NCBI GenBank assembly: GCA_905331475.1
Contig: CAJNYU010003919.1
Coordinates: forward strand, 1-64,000
DNA from: Rotaria socialis
Lineage: Eukaryota; Rotifera; Eurotatoria; Philodinida; Philodinidae
DNA: 64,000 nucleotides
Reading direction: 5' to 3'
A model generated the notes under the pieces. The model ran no database searches and was not told the origin of the DNA. It was given only the letters and a program-made list of their open reading frames with translations. Made by a program: the position numbers and the translations under genes. This document shows positions 13,373 to 25,165 of the stretch, one piece after another. Each line of letters opens with the position of its first letter. Within the stretch, counting starts at the first letter, position 1.

Positions 13373-14524
13373 CATAATTACAATTCATCGTGATGGAATA
13401 TGATCTCTCTTCGTAGCGGTACTCTTCGAAACAAATAGAAATTATAAGGCACTAGTAAAACAGGTATATTCTTAGTGTTATATATAAAAATATATAATCA
13501 AAACTTTTAACATTCTACTTGAAGTCAAAACTTAGCTAACGTTTTAAATTTCCTCAATAAAAATCGAAATCATTTTTATGAACAGCACAATGACGAAATT
13601 TCGATAAAAAAAAGATATGACTGAAGGTGAATATGAGCGTTTCTAGTCTTGCGTTCGTGGCTACTTGGCTCTGAATGCGAATCTGAATCAGCACAAGGTT
13701 CTTATCGCATGCACACTCCAATGTAGACTTTTTTGGTTGATGAAGTTTTTACAAGAACGACAGAATCTTGCTAGTAGCTTTTGTCTTTCGTTAGCTTCTC
13801 CTATTTAGCAAAAATAACTATAATACAATTCAGTTAAAAGAAAAATTATATTAGATAATCTCAGTGTCTTATTTCGACTGAACCAATGATAAATGTAAGA
13901 GAATTTCAGTGTCAAACGCAAAATATATTTTCGTTAATACATTATGCTATGTGATAGAAATTAATGATCGTGGTTGGATATTTAAAAAGTGAACCAAATA
14001 CTTTTTCAGAAGAATCTTCAATTTGCAACGCATATAGGAAATCAATTTTAGTTCAAGTTAAATTAAAACAGTATTTCTTAGATATTTTATAATAATTACT
14101 ATGCTTGAAAATTACAGAGTATAATAAATCATACAAGGATATATACACGAACACAGATGTCACTAGCAGTCTAGTTCAGCTATTTTTCACTTATTGTCGC
14201 ACTGATTAATCTTTTATCATAGCAATAAATATCATTAAGAAATAGGAAATAAAATCAACTGCTCTCAATTTATTTTGATGTTTTTAAAGAATTACTTGAC
14301 AATATTGTTTTTAATTTTATATATGTTGTCGCTACAATCTGTTTATAAATAATATTGCTCGTAGCGCTAGTTGTTCAAATAATGTAGCATACATCTTTCA
14401 TATTAAAAGAAAAAGTAGTGTGAATAAAAAGAATGCGAATCCATTCTTTGACTTACATAATAACAGCATTTTAGATCAGTTTCCGTTCCATAGTTCTTCT
14501 TCGGAAAATCGATCTTAATCTATC
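13373..14524. other. Intergenic before U2AF1
   Basis: AT-rich DNA of about 1.15 kb without recognisable genes or repeats. The promoter of U2AF1 presumably lies at its right end, but no specific motif is evident. Confidence 0.5.
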
Positions 14525-16648
14525 ATGGCTGAATATCTTGCTTCGATTTTCGGTACCGAAAAAGACAAGTAAATGTTTTGATTCATTTTGTTTTTATTTC
14601 ATTCTACTGATATATACTCTCTTCTATTTAGAGTAAACTGTTCCTTTTATTTTAAAATTGGTGCGTGCCGTCATGGTGAACGGTATGCATTTTACAAATC
14701 CGTTGAACTGTAAATTCATCTTTGTATTTATAGATGTTCTCGTGTTCATAATAAACCAACGTTTAGTCAAGTATGATGAATAAATTTTTGTTAGAGTCGA
14801 TGGAATTTTGTTTTTCATTTTTCAGACAATCCTTCTAAAAAATCTTTATCTAAATCCAAATAATAATTCTGTTCCCAAACCAGAAGGTGGTTTTGGTAAG
14901 GCACTATTTAATGTAAAATCATGGTGTTTACCGTTCATTGTCGTTTCTAGAACAATTTAGTGGGAATACTTACACAGATGAAGAAATACAACAACATTTT
15001 GAGTATGTATCTACTTGTATTTCTTTAGATCGAGCATATGTTATTGAATAGAATAAAAACTGAACATTTAGTTTTATTGTTTCGAAAATGTAATAACTAT
15101 CTCTATTGAAAAAGAACTGATTATTGTATAATTCAACAGATGGATTTATGTTTAATGGTAGTTTGTTTGTTTCAATTATAACAACTTAAGTATCACGTAG
15201 CTATTTATGATACTAAGAATATTGAGTTTTTTCTTCAACAATAAATCATTCTCCTATTTAGTGTAGTTTGATATAAAAATATTAAATTTGGTTTCAAATT
15301 CCAGGTCTACCCAATGTTGAAGATATCTTTTCATCGATACATAAAACTAGTTGAGAAGAAGATCAACCATTTAAGATCATACAAATTTCATAGTCATTCT
15401 ATTTGGTAGAGATTTGCTGGTTTCACAAACCAATTTATATATACAGAAAATCTTCATCATTAGAAAAAATAAGCTCCTCTTCTAATGATGCGTATCTCGA
15501 TAGATTCTATTCTTGTATTCATTTTATTGAATAGAAATGCTTTTATTTTAGTGAATTCTATGAAGAAGTTTATACAGAAGTTGAAGATAAGGTAAGTTGT
15601 ATATTTATGTATTATCTATTCAAGAAACATTTCGATTTTACCCTTATCCTTCATGCTGAATGTTTTGTCATAATCTAAAGAATACGGAAAAAAACCTTTT
15701 TGATATTATTTCATTTGTTTTCTTATCACCGATCTGCCTAAGCTTCTATCCATTATTGCAGGCTTGATTTGTGAAAATCAGACATCAACGACGCTTGCAT
15801 CTCAAACTATCACGTACAATATTAAATTAATATTTTTCTCAAATTTTCTAGTCCCATTTTTGCAGGAGGATCTCTGCATTTCTTTTCTATTGTAACAAAA
15901 TGCTCTTCATATGTATAAAGATAAAAAGGTAGAATGATAAATATGAAAACAAAAAACATTCTCTGTGTTTACAGGTTTTTTAGGAAAACTGTTTGTATTT
16001 TTTTTTTGATCATCCCTATTTTATTTGTTCTCTTCTACCGTGAATACGATTTGTATATAACTGATTTAGTATGGTGAAATTGAAGCAATGACTGTCTGTG
16101 ACAATCTTGGCGAACATCTCGTAGGAAATATCTATATTAAAGTAAAACAGAGAAATTATTCTTTTTTTCATATTTTTAATTATCAAAATTTATTGTTATT
16201 TAGTTTCGTTATGAACGAGATGCCGAACGAGCTGTAGAAGATCTTAATACACGATGGTTCGATAGAAAACCAATTTATGCAGAATTAAGGTAATTAAGGT
16301 AAATAGAATTTTTATCTATGATAATATTATGATTTTAGTCCTGTTACTGACTTCAAAGAAGCGAGTTGTCGACAGTATGAATTAGGCGAAGTAAGTTTTT
16401 GTTTTTTTTGTATTTAAATAAGTACGCAGAAAAAACATTCTTTTTTTAAAATTTTTTCATAGTGTATGAGAAGTGGTTTTTGTAACTTTATGCACATTAA
16501 AACAATATCACAGGATGTTAAAAAACGTCTTCGTGGACGTCGGAAACGGTTTGTAGCTCTTATGAAATATATATAAATTGATTCATTATAATTTTTTAGA
16601 TCACGTTCACGTAGTCCTTCACCATCAAAAAAACAACGTCGTCATTGA
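14525..16648 (+). CDS. U2AF1: U2 snRNP auxiliary factor 35-kDa subunit
   Basis: Eleven exons (14525-14568, 14632-14682, 14734-14770, 14826-14895, 14951-15002, 15552-15591, 16070-16141, 16204-16289, 16339-16390, 16463-16548, 16600-16648) sum to 639 nt, or 212 residues. The protein reads the AG of 3' splice sites as part of the U2AF heterodimer in the nucleus. The order is a CCCH zinc finger (Cys18, Cys27, Cys33, His37), a UHM/RRM domain (FYEEVYTEVEDKYGEIEAM, later GNIYIKFRYERDAERAV), a second CCCH finger (CRQYELGEC, CMRSGFCNFMH), and a short Arg-Ser tail ending SRSRSPSPSKKQRRH. It is a little shorter than the 240-residue human protein, mostly in the RS tail. Most introns are 40-75 bp; two are about 0.5 kb. 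GLRX3 starts 148 bp downstream on the same strand. Identification is firm. Confidence 0.95.
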
Positions 16649-16796
16649 CATGAAGAAGAACAAGATATTGTCTTAGGTCTTCATTAGCTTGAGTTAATTT
16701 TTTTTTGTTTTGTATATAAAATAAAATTAAACAAGAATAAGATCCTATGTCACGTTTTTTTTGTACCAATTGTGTTTTTCTTTTCTAGCATAAATC

Positions 16797-17843
16797 ATGT
16801 CCAATCAAAATAATGCTGATGTTCATCAAATTGCCACTCAAAAAGATTTTGATGGATACATCAAGTCACCATCTATCATCAATAAACTTTTACTAGTACA
16901 TGTTGAACTAGAGCAAATACCTGTTTGTAAAGCAGTCAATGAAGCTCTATTAGCAACAGCTCGTAACGAAGAATTTAGTCAAAAATTAGCTGTATGTCGT
17001 TTGAATGCAGATCATTTTTCTGATTTTCTTACATTACAAAATGTAAATGCAGCACCAACTGTACTTTTCTATAGTCGTGCAAAATTAATCGACCGTGTGG
17101 ATGGTTTTAATCAAAGTGGTTTACTAAAAAAAATTCAATATCATATCAATAAAATAAATATTGTACCAGCAAAAGTCGAATCTACAGGTACTATTGATAC
17201 TAATGTTGAAAATAGAATAAAAAAATTATTAAAATCGCCCGTCATTATATTTATGAAAGGCTCACCAACAGAGCCACAATGTGGTTTTAGTCGACAAGCA
17301 TGTCATATACTTGATGAAAATAAAATAAAATATGATTATTTTGATGTTCTTTCTGATCAAAATCTACGTGAACAATTAAAAATTTTTTCGAATTGGAGTA
17401 CATATCCACAATTATATATTGATGGTGAATTAATCGGTGGTTTAGATATAATGAAACAAATGATTGAAAATGGAGAATTTCAAGCGGTATTTAAACAGCA
17501 AAAAAATGATAAAGAAAAAGATATGAGAAAATATCTAGAAAGTTTAATTAATCAAGCACCGTTGATGATGTTTATTGTTGGTACTCCTGAAGCGCCGCAA
17601 TGTAGATTCACCAAAGAATTGATTATTCTACTAAAAAATGCTAATATAAACGAGTATAAAACATTTGATATATTGCAAGATGAAGAGGTTCAAGAAAAAC
17701 TTAAAGAATATTCATCATGGCAAACATATCCACAAATATATGTTAATGGGCAATTTATTGGGGGTTTAGACATTCTTAAACAAATGAAAGAAGAAGGAAC
17801 ATTGATACAAACATTAACTGGAAATCAAGGAGTAGCTGTTTAA
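16797..17843 (+). CDS. GLRX3: Multidomain monothiol glutaredoxin 3 (PICOT)
   Basis: A single exon codes for 348 residues. The domains are a thioredoxin-like fold (residues ~10-115), a first glutaredoxin domain (~135-225) and a second (~240-340). PICOT proteins hold bridging [2Fe-2S] clusters with glutathione and deliver iron-sulfur in the cytosol, usually with BOLA2. The first Grx domain has the expected PQCGFS motif, the WSTYPQLYIDGELIGG strand and GLDIMKQM. The second has PQCRFT in place of CGFS, keeping Cys but changing Gly to Arg and Ser to Thr. The N-terminal Trx domain lacks a CxxC, as in PICOT. A splice acceptor (TTCTTTTCTAG) ends 8 nt before the ATG although no upstream donor or exon is needed. 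A polyadenylation signal AATAAA lies at 17869. Confidence 0.93.
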   Translation: MSNQNNADVHQIATQKDFDGYIKSPSIINKLLLVHVELEQIPVCKAVNEALLATARNEEFSQKLAVCRLNADHFSDFLTLQNVNAAPTVLFYSRAKLIDRVDGFNQSGLLKKIQYHINKINIVPAKVESTGTIDTNVENRIKKLLKSPVIIFMKGSPTEPQCGFSRQACHILDENKIKYDYFDVLSDQNLREQLKIFSNWSTYPQLYIDGELIGGLDIMKQMIENGEFQAVFKQQKNDKEKDMRKYLESLINQAPLMMFIVGTPEAPQCRFTKELIILLKNANINEYKTFDILQDEEVQEKLKEYSSWQTYPQIYVNGQFIGGLDILKQMKEEGTLIQTLTGNQGVAV

Positions 17844-19204
17844 ATAATACTTGGTTGTTTTTTTACTTAATAAAGTCACAAGCTGCCATAAGAATATTCA
17901 TAAATGACATTTATGCTTCTATTCATTTCAGATTTAAACGAAAAATAAATAAATAAATAAATCTTCATTTTTTTATAACAAAAGTGGGTCATCTTGTGAT
18001 ATATCTAGGTAGAGTATAGTTGTCGGTAATATAATTGGATTCTTATTACATCGCAGTATGATACTGAAAAATAGTTTGAATTTAGTTTATTAGTTATTTA
18101 TAGGAGTAAATGAGTCATAAATGAAGAGATATTTCTTGAGAAAATTCAAAACAATTGTTTTTTCAGATGATAATTAAATATTAAAACAATGAGCCTACTG
18201 ATTTTATTTTTACTGAAGACTATTTTACATTGCACATTATATTATTGTCTAGGGATAGAATGATGCCTTTGTGAAAGAGCCAAGTTTAACGATTTAATGA
18301 AAGCAAAACTTTATTTTTGTTGCAAATTTAATATATGGCAAGCTTTCCTATTGACTCGTATAAGAATGAATTCAGTTTATGAAATGAGATCTAGAAGATT
18401 TTCTGTTATTTTAACAAACGAGTCACGTTCATTTTTATGGAAAGTTATTGCTATCCTGTGTAGTACCGATCATTTAGAGAATCGTTTTAATATTCATGCA
18501 CAGATGTGTTTCTTTTTGCTCTATCACTTGAGTAAAAAATCGATTGTTTATAAATGTACATTTGGTCGTTGATGTACAAAAGTACTTGATAAATTTAATT
18601 AATATCAAGTTTATTTTTGGAAGCTAAAACTGTTCTCTTTCGACTATATGTGCAGACTAATGATTCTGTTGAATAATAAATATAAATGAAAAGAAAAATA
18701 TGGCGCGTCCATCCGAAAATAAAAAATATCATGTCCTTGTTCTTTCGCTTTGAATATTATTTGCGTGCCATTCTTAATTTGCATGGCTATCACGTTGTGA
18801 TCAAATGTTTGAATCTGTGCATACTTTTCATGACGAAAACTCACGGAAAACAGTTTCTCTATCATATACATTAGCACGCACTTTTGATGAGTTTCTAACA
18901 ACACGGCTACCATCAAATAATAGAACAAATATGAATGATCACGAGTAGGCGTATTACAGTTCTCAGATCTAAGTTTAGATCAAATGAGCGAAAGAACTGT
19001 CTGAACAGTTCACATCCCTAATCACGACAAATAATAAAAACAATGTTTTAGACATATTTGAATAGAATTTCCTTCTGTTCTAAATTATTACTTTTTCTTT
19101 GTAACTCATTATTAATTATAATGCATGTTTCATAATATGTCAAGTTTTTCTTGAAAGAATATAAATAATATTAATTCTAGATAATTGGTTCTCTTTATTC
19201 AATA
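17844..19204. other. Intergenic between GLRX3 and the RING gene
   Basis: About 1.36 kb of AT-rich DNA. The open frames at 18297-18572 and 18644-18928 have no family motif and are probably chance. Nothing else is recognisable. Confidence 0.5.
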
Positions 19205-19639
19205 ATGCTCAATTTATTCTTATTGAATAGGATTGATATTACGATAAGCATTTGTTTAGTTATTATCAGTTTTTATCTACTAAAGAAATTTTTAATGCCT
19301 CAATTTTTTGATCTGACGAAGAAGAGGAACAATGTAATCAATGTTAACCATGATAATGATGATGATGATGATGACTATTTATTTCGACTTAATATTGATA
19401 AGCGTTCATTACGACCATCTTATACAAGATTTATGCGTCGAAAACTACAACAAGAATTAACTAATGATCCCAATTTATGTGTCATTTGTTGTAATGATAA
19501 AAAAAATATTGTTTTGTTACCTTGTAGACATTTATGTGTATGTCTCACTTGTAGTAAAAAATTGTGGAATAATACTTCGAAACAAGCCTGTCCGATGTGT
19601 AGAAATCAGATCGATAGTTTACTAGAAGTCTTTGTATAA
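19205..19639 (+). CDS. Membrane-anchored C-terminal RING E3 ligase (RNF26-like)
   Basis: A single-exon gene of 144 residues. A hydrophobic segment at ~13-29 (ISICLVIISFYLL) should anchor it in a membrane. An acidic Asp-rich stretch follows, then a basic linker and a C3HC4 RING at the extreme C-terminus: CVICCNDKKNIVLLPCRHLC, then CLTC and CPMC, ending SLLEVFV. The C-terminal RING position and its wording (VLLPCRHLC, a hydrophobic last ~7 residues) most resemble RNF26, an ER E3 ubiquitin ligase. Vertebrate RNF26 has several transmembrane segments, so this is a much shorter relative, or another member of the C-terminal-RING group such as MUL1 or CGRRF1. A possible poly(A) signal lies near 19725. 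Confidence 0.75.
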   Translation: MLNLFLLNRIDITISICLVIISFYLLKKFLMPQFFDLTKKRNNVINVNHDNDDDDDDYLFRLNIDKRSLRPSYTRFMRRKLQQELTNDPNLCVICCNDKKNIVLLPCRHLCVCLTCSKKLWNNTSKQACPMCRNQIDSLLEVFV

Positions 19640-21034
19640 AAATCTATGTTTTTTAAATCTATTTTAAATGATGTTGTTAAAAATATTTTTTAAATAATTT
19701 GATCCAAATGATAAATAGTATACTAAAATAAAACTAAAAATATTCAATGACATGGTTTAAATCATTTTATTCTCGCTAAGAGAATTTCTTAACCATTTTT
19801 GTAACTGATGTTTGTCGTAAAACGCAACACTTTTGATGTTGAACAGAGAATATGTGAATTTGAAATAGTAGCTCGATTGCTAAAATTCTACATCTATTTG
19901 GACTCGAGAGTAAAAGTAAGACGAAAAAAAAATGATTTAAATATTCACTCATGATAACAAGCTTTTATCTTAGAAATATTTATATAACTTAGACTCCTGT
20001 ATTTGGATTATACGAGACTATCTAAAACAGTAAATTAGAAACACTGAATAATCCGAAACAAAAGTTTTAGTAAGCATCCAATAAACTCATAGAAAACTTA
20101 TCCAATCTACCGGTAGTCATATGTTATTTTGTATCATGAGTAACATTTCAATATGTAATTTTGTAACATAAGTGAGTTTCATTTCTTTTTATCACTATAC
20201 ATTCTAAACCATATTTTCCTTGTGTCCAGCAAATATATTCGGGGTATATATTAGCTAAAAGTATAAAGATAATAACGAATCTAAAGATTTTCGGATAATT
20301 AAGAGAAACATTTGATCATCAGATAATAAATTAACGCTGTTATGGAATACGATCTCGATCATGGATCAGATCAGCAAAACATTTCACACATGGAAGTTGA
20401 ACATAGTATACACAACGAAGTCTATTTCAAACGCTTATATAATTTTTCAATAGGAAGACTATTAACATGATTAGAATAGCATTTAAAACTATATACGTAT
20501 ATTATTGTAACAATAATTATCTAAATATCATTTCGTTTTACTGTCGGAAAACAAGAGTGCCTAGAAATATACGTCAATCAATCTATTTATAAACTAATAC
20601 ATCAATATTGTCCACTGTATTAAATGTAAGTATAGTATAGATTTGGTTTTTTTATCTAACATTAACAAGAAAGCTCCAGGAACTTTTTGTTTACACATGT
20701 ATAGCTTCTTATTCTAGCATGCTGTCTTCGTATGTAAAAGAGTGTTAGTTTACATCTGCAAGTAGACATTTCTTGTTATATCTATGTATATTACTTACAT
20801 GTACTTTTTGGCACATAAAAGAAACGCATAAAACGCAAATACTCGCCAACAATTAAACAACAATAATGTTTTAGACTTTAATGTAAAATATGTGTCGAAA
20901 AACTTTTCTACAGATCAATAAAATATTGCTTTTTATCCATCCACTTAGCAAAAAAAAATACGATGATATACATACTTATATAAATATCATTAGCACCAAC
21001 CATAGTTATTTATAAAGACCAGTATTATCTAGAA
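19640..21034. other. Intergenic between RING gene and heat-shock gene
   Basis: About 1.4 kb of AT-rich DNA with no recognisable gene. It should hold the promoter of the heat-shock gene, but no clear heat-shock element array (nGAAn repeats) is visible by eye. Confidence 0.5.
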
Positions 21035-22659
21035 ATGACAACACAAACCATACCAATTTATCGTACCACTACCAATTTAAACAGTACAGATAATAAAAAT
21101 GATGTATGGTTTAATGCACTTGATTTTACACATGATCAAGATGAACATATACGTTGGCTTAGTCGTCCTAATCAACTATCAGTACACAAGAAATATCCTA
21201 GTGATGTAGAAAATTTTCGTATTACATTTGACGTCGAAAATTTTCAACCGAAAAAAATTAAAGTAAATAGAAGAAAATTATCGTGATCATATTACTAGCT
21301 CGTTTTGTTTTGTATCTTGTTTAGATCTATATTCAAAACTACAAATTAACGATATCAGGTGTTTATGAAGAGCGTGATGGTAATCGTCTTGTTCAAAAAG
21401 AATTTGAAAGAAAATTCGATATTCCAGTGAATGCTGATGTTGATTCAATGTCATCTTTTATTACTCCCGCTCATATGCTTGTTGTCGAAATTCCGTTGAA
21501 TCCATCAGCAGAAGTTGAACATTTAAATATTAGTGGCAATCAAAATGATCTACATCGTCTATCATTTTCACTAAATAAATTTAATTTATCTAATAAACAA
21601 GGTTTATCATCAACATTACATGATAGTTCTAGTTTATCAATATCAAGTCAACAAATTCAACGAATATCATTTACAAAAACCATAACAACAACAACAACAA
21701 GTGGTGCAACTGCTCCTCCGTTCGAAGCAATTGAATTGCTTAAAAGTGCAGGTATAACAAATTATAACAATATTTATACTTACAGTGCATATACATCGAA
21801 GCATCCTACATCGAATACAGACAATCAAAATATTATTATTCATGAGCCTAATAGATCATCGACGACACATGGCCAACAAACACTATTAACAAGTTCAGGT
21901 AAGATTTCAGCGTTATATTATTCAATTCTAGATATTGTTTCGTAGATTTGACAAATTCATCGCTAAAAATTCCAATGGACCTTTGGACTAATGGTGGTAC
22001 AATAACAATTCAAAACCGAAAAGTGTCTGTAACAAAAGCAACCGATGGTAACATTGATCGAGCTGTTACTGTACCACTTTCGTATAATAATGCTGATATA
22101 AAATCAGCGTCACTGGTAAGTACAAGTACTACACCTAGCGCTTCACCAAATGCATTCAATCAACAAAAAACGAACATTAGAGAAGGTCATGGTTTAAAAG
22201 TAATTTTTGAAATGAAACAATTTTGATTCAATAATTTTTCTTTGTTTGCTTATATACGTAGGCGCTGTCAAATAGTAAGAATCAAAGTCGAAAATATACA
22301 CTTGAAGAATTTCTTCAAAATAAAATCTGGAATCCATCGCTTGTTGATGGTAGTGATGGCAAGAAAATTCTTCATATGCGTTTACAAATGAAGTCAGATG
22401 CAACATTGAATCAAATAAAAATTTCACTGAATGCATATGATTTACGAGTAGAATTTAATAATAAGATATCCACTGAAGACCGTCAATTTATGAGTAAGCA
22501 TTTTACGTAATCAGCCATTGTTACATATTGAACTTTGATTTTCTAGCTGAAGATAGTTATCGTCAAGTTACTCTTTTGCCTATGTGTGAAATAGATCAAT
22601 TGAAAACAGAATTAAAAGATGATGGTTTTCTTCATATCCAAGTTCCAATCAAATTATAA
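21035..22659 (+). CDS. Double alpha-crystallin small heat-shock protein
   Basis: Five exons (21035-21262, 21325-21898, 21946-22199, 22262-22493, 22547-22659) sum to 1401 nt, or 466 residues. Residues ~55-135 form an alpha-crystallin domain: FRITFDVENFQPKKIKIYI, then LTISGVYEERDGNRLVQKEF and IPVNADVDSM. A long Ser/Thr-rich linker follows. The last ~100 residues look like a second, divergent alpha-crystallin domain (SYRQVTLLPMCEIDQL, DGFLHIQVPI). Small heat-shock proteins bind unfolding proteins without ATP in the cytosol. Most are 150-250 residues, so this one is unusually long, closer in plan to the double-domain proteins of flatworms. A splice-acceptor-like TTATCTAG lies 2 nt before the ATG. 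An AATAAA lies just after the stop. Confidence 0.82.
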
Positions 22660-23655
22660 TGCAAATGAAATTCAGAAAATAAAGATTATTCTTTTTTTTC
22701 ATGTTTTAATTCTGATTGCTTTTCATCCTAAATTTTAATCATGATTATTAACATTGCACACATATGAGTAACATTATTGAATAAACTATTTGCGACTTAG
22801 CGATTTCGCTTTAGAAAGTTCTAATGAATGAAACTTGTTTTCTTTGTTTTTAATTCTCATATTACACCCAGGTCGAACTCGTACGGCGGGAAACAGCAGG
22901 AAAACACTGGAACGTGGAAGCGAAGCAGTATTCCGGTCGAAAATTTTCGGAAATTTTCATGTCAATTCCCAGAGATTTCCTGTGGTTTTGGGCAGGAGCC
23001 GCGATTGGAAAATCACCGGAAAACAACCGAAAGCTCCCGGCCGGAATACTGCTTCCGATTCCCGCGATTTCCAGCATTTTCCTGCCGGTTCCGGCAGTAT
23101 CCATTCTCCGGAATCATTGACCTGGGCAATCGATTTCATTTCACTTTTGTAATGAACCCCCTTATAATATCCTTGAGTTAATTGAGTCCTATATTATTCA
23201 TTTGCATGTCTCTTCCAATATTAAGCTTCTATTGAAATTGTAGAGTATTGATGACATGTATTTCAGAAACTCACCAAGCATTGAGATTTTCTCTTTACTT
23301 TAATAGAAAAAATATCTAGTCAATTATTAAATTTGACGTCAGAGCTTGAAAGTGATAATATACATACATGGAAGATTATGTTTGGTATAATCAAAAGTAA
23401 AACAAACAAGAAACTGTACAGTTGTTACTCCGATGCCATCTTTGTTTTTTCCAACTTCCTATTGGTGGAGCATGGACGTATTGAAATAGAGATTCTACTA
23501 CTGCTTACCACTACTACTACTACTATTGATATTTCTCATCACTAATTTTCGAGTGAATAAAAATATGTACAAAAAAATGTTTTATTTCATCGAATAATCT
23601 AATACATTTGTAAATAAGATTGATTATATTTATTTCGAAGATTTTCTTCTCATTC
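22660..23655. other. Intergenic with a GC-rich palindrome
   Basis: About 1 kb between the heat-shock gene and BCKDHB. Apart from the GC-rich inverted repeat at 22881-23100 it is ordinary AT-rich DNA. The overlapping open frames at 22828-23181 come from the palindrome and are not genes. Confidence 0.6.
22881..23100. repeat. GC-rich imperfect palindrome
   Basis: This is a 220-bp island of clearly higher GC than its surroundings. The left arm contains GAAGCAGTATTCCGG (ending 22936) and the right arm begins CCGGAATACTGCTTCC (23041). The outer parts, ACAGCAGGAAAACACTGG and its partner near 23070-23095, also pair imperfectly. The interior is full of TTTTCCGG/CCGGAAAA words. It has the look of a foldback or MITE-type element. 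No target duplication could be assigned. Confidence 0.65.
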
Positions 23656-24035
23656 ATGGCTTTGTCTCTTCGTCAATTAATTCTTACTGTCCCAAAATGT
23701 TCGTCGATTTTGTCACGACGTCGTGTAGCTCATTTTACATTTTTCAAAGATCAACCTGATCCAAGTCTTGGTTAGTTTATCTCTTTAGTTGTTTTTTTTA
23801 ATAGAAAGTCAAAATTTTTATCTTTAAGGTCCAACCAAAGAAATGAATCTATGTCAAACAATCCAAAATGCTATCGATATCACACTTGGCAATGATCATA
23901 CTGCTAGTAAAATCTGATTTATTTTTCTATTTATATATAATCATTCGAATATTATTCTATAGTTGTATTTGGTGAAGATGTTGCATTTGGTGGTGTTTTT
24001 CGATGTACAACAGAATTAAGGTCAAAATATGGTTA

Positions 24036-24069
<34 letters not shown>

Positions 24070-25115
24070 CTTATATTTCAATTATTATCATTATATAGGC
24101 GCAGATCGAGTATTCAATACACCATTATGTGAACAAGGCATTATTGGGTTTGGAATAGGTGCAGCTGTCGCTGGAACAACAGCTATTGCTGAGATTCAAT
24201 TTGCTGATTACATTTTCCCTGCATATGATCAAGTAAAAGAAGTTCTTTATTATTATTTTTATTTTATTTTTTCTTCTACTATCTAAGATCGTAAATGAAG
24301 CAGCAAAATATCGATATCGTTCTCAGAATTTATTTAATTGTGGAAAATTAACTATTCGTTCACCATGGGGTGCAGTAGGACATGGCGCATTGTATCATTC
24401 ACAATCACCTGAATCACAATTTATGCACACACCTGGACTTAAAGTAAAAATAGATGATTTCGATTTATAATTGAAATTAATTTTTCAATTTTTAGGTTGT
24501 CGTTCCTCGTAGCGCTATTGAAGCTAAAGGTTTACTTTTATCATGTATTAAAGATGATAATCCATGTATATTTTTTGAACCAAAAATACTTTATCGATCA
24601 GCTAAAGAAGATGTTCCTATTAAAGAATATACAATTCCATTATCAAAAGCTCAAATCATACAAGAAGGATCTGATGTAACACTCGTTTCATGGGGTACAC
24701 AAGTTCATGTACTTCGTGAAGTTGCACAAATGGCAGCTAAAGAAAACATATCATGTGAATTGATTGATTTACGAACAATTGTACCATGGGATGTTGATAC
24801 AATTTGTCAATCAGTTAGTAAAACTGGAAGACTATTAATAAGTCATGAAGCACCTATAACAGGTGGAGTTGGAGCTGAAATAGCAGCTACCGTTGCTGTA
24901 AGTAAACTAACTAACTAACTAAATAAATTAATTGATCATTCTTTTTTTTTCGTTGTGCTTGTTTTTTTTAGAAAGAATGTTTCTTGAATCTCGAAGCACC
25001 AGTGGAACGTGTTTGTGGTTATGATATTCATCCAATTCCACATGTATTTGAACCTTTCTATTTTCCATCTAAATGGCGTTGTCTTGAAGCGCTTAAGCGC
25101 ATGATGAATTTTTGA
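23656..25115 (+). CDS. BCKDHB: Branched-chain 2-oxoacid dehydrogenase E1 beta
   Basis: Seven exons (23656-23770, 23829-23906, 23963-24031, 24099-24232, 24288-24443, 24496-24897, 24972-25115) sum to 1098 nt, or 365 residues. E1-beta pairs with E1-alpha in the mitochondrial matrix to decarboxylate the keto acids of Leu, Ile and Val with thiamine diphosphate. The N-terminus ([21 protein letters not shown]) is a plausible mitochondrial presequence. Family motifs are [78 protein letters not shown] and, near the end, [19 protein letters not shown]. The third intron contains a TA microsatellite. The stop is only 50 bp before the NAAA-like start on the same strand. Identification is firm. Confidence 0.95.
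24037..24067. repeat. TA microsatellite in BCKDHB intron
   Basis: About 15 TA dinucleotides lie inside the third intron. Length polymorphism is likely, with no expected effect on coding. Confidence 0.8.
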
Positions 25116-25165
25116 GATAATAAAATAGAAATTTTACTTTCAAGACTATTTTCCCCTTCTAGATT

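Noticed and set aside
22828-23181. Five overlapping open frames on both strands
   Set aside because: They all come from the GC-rich palindrome, which lacks stop codons in several frames; none has a protein motif.
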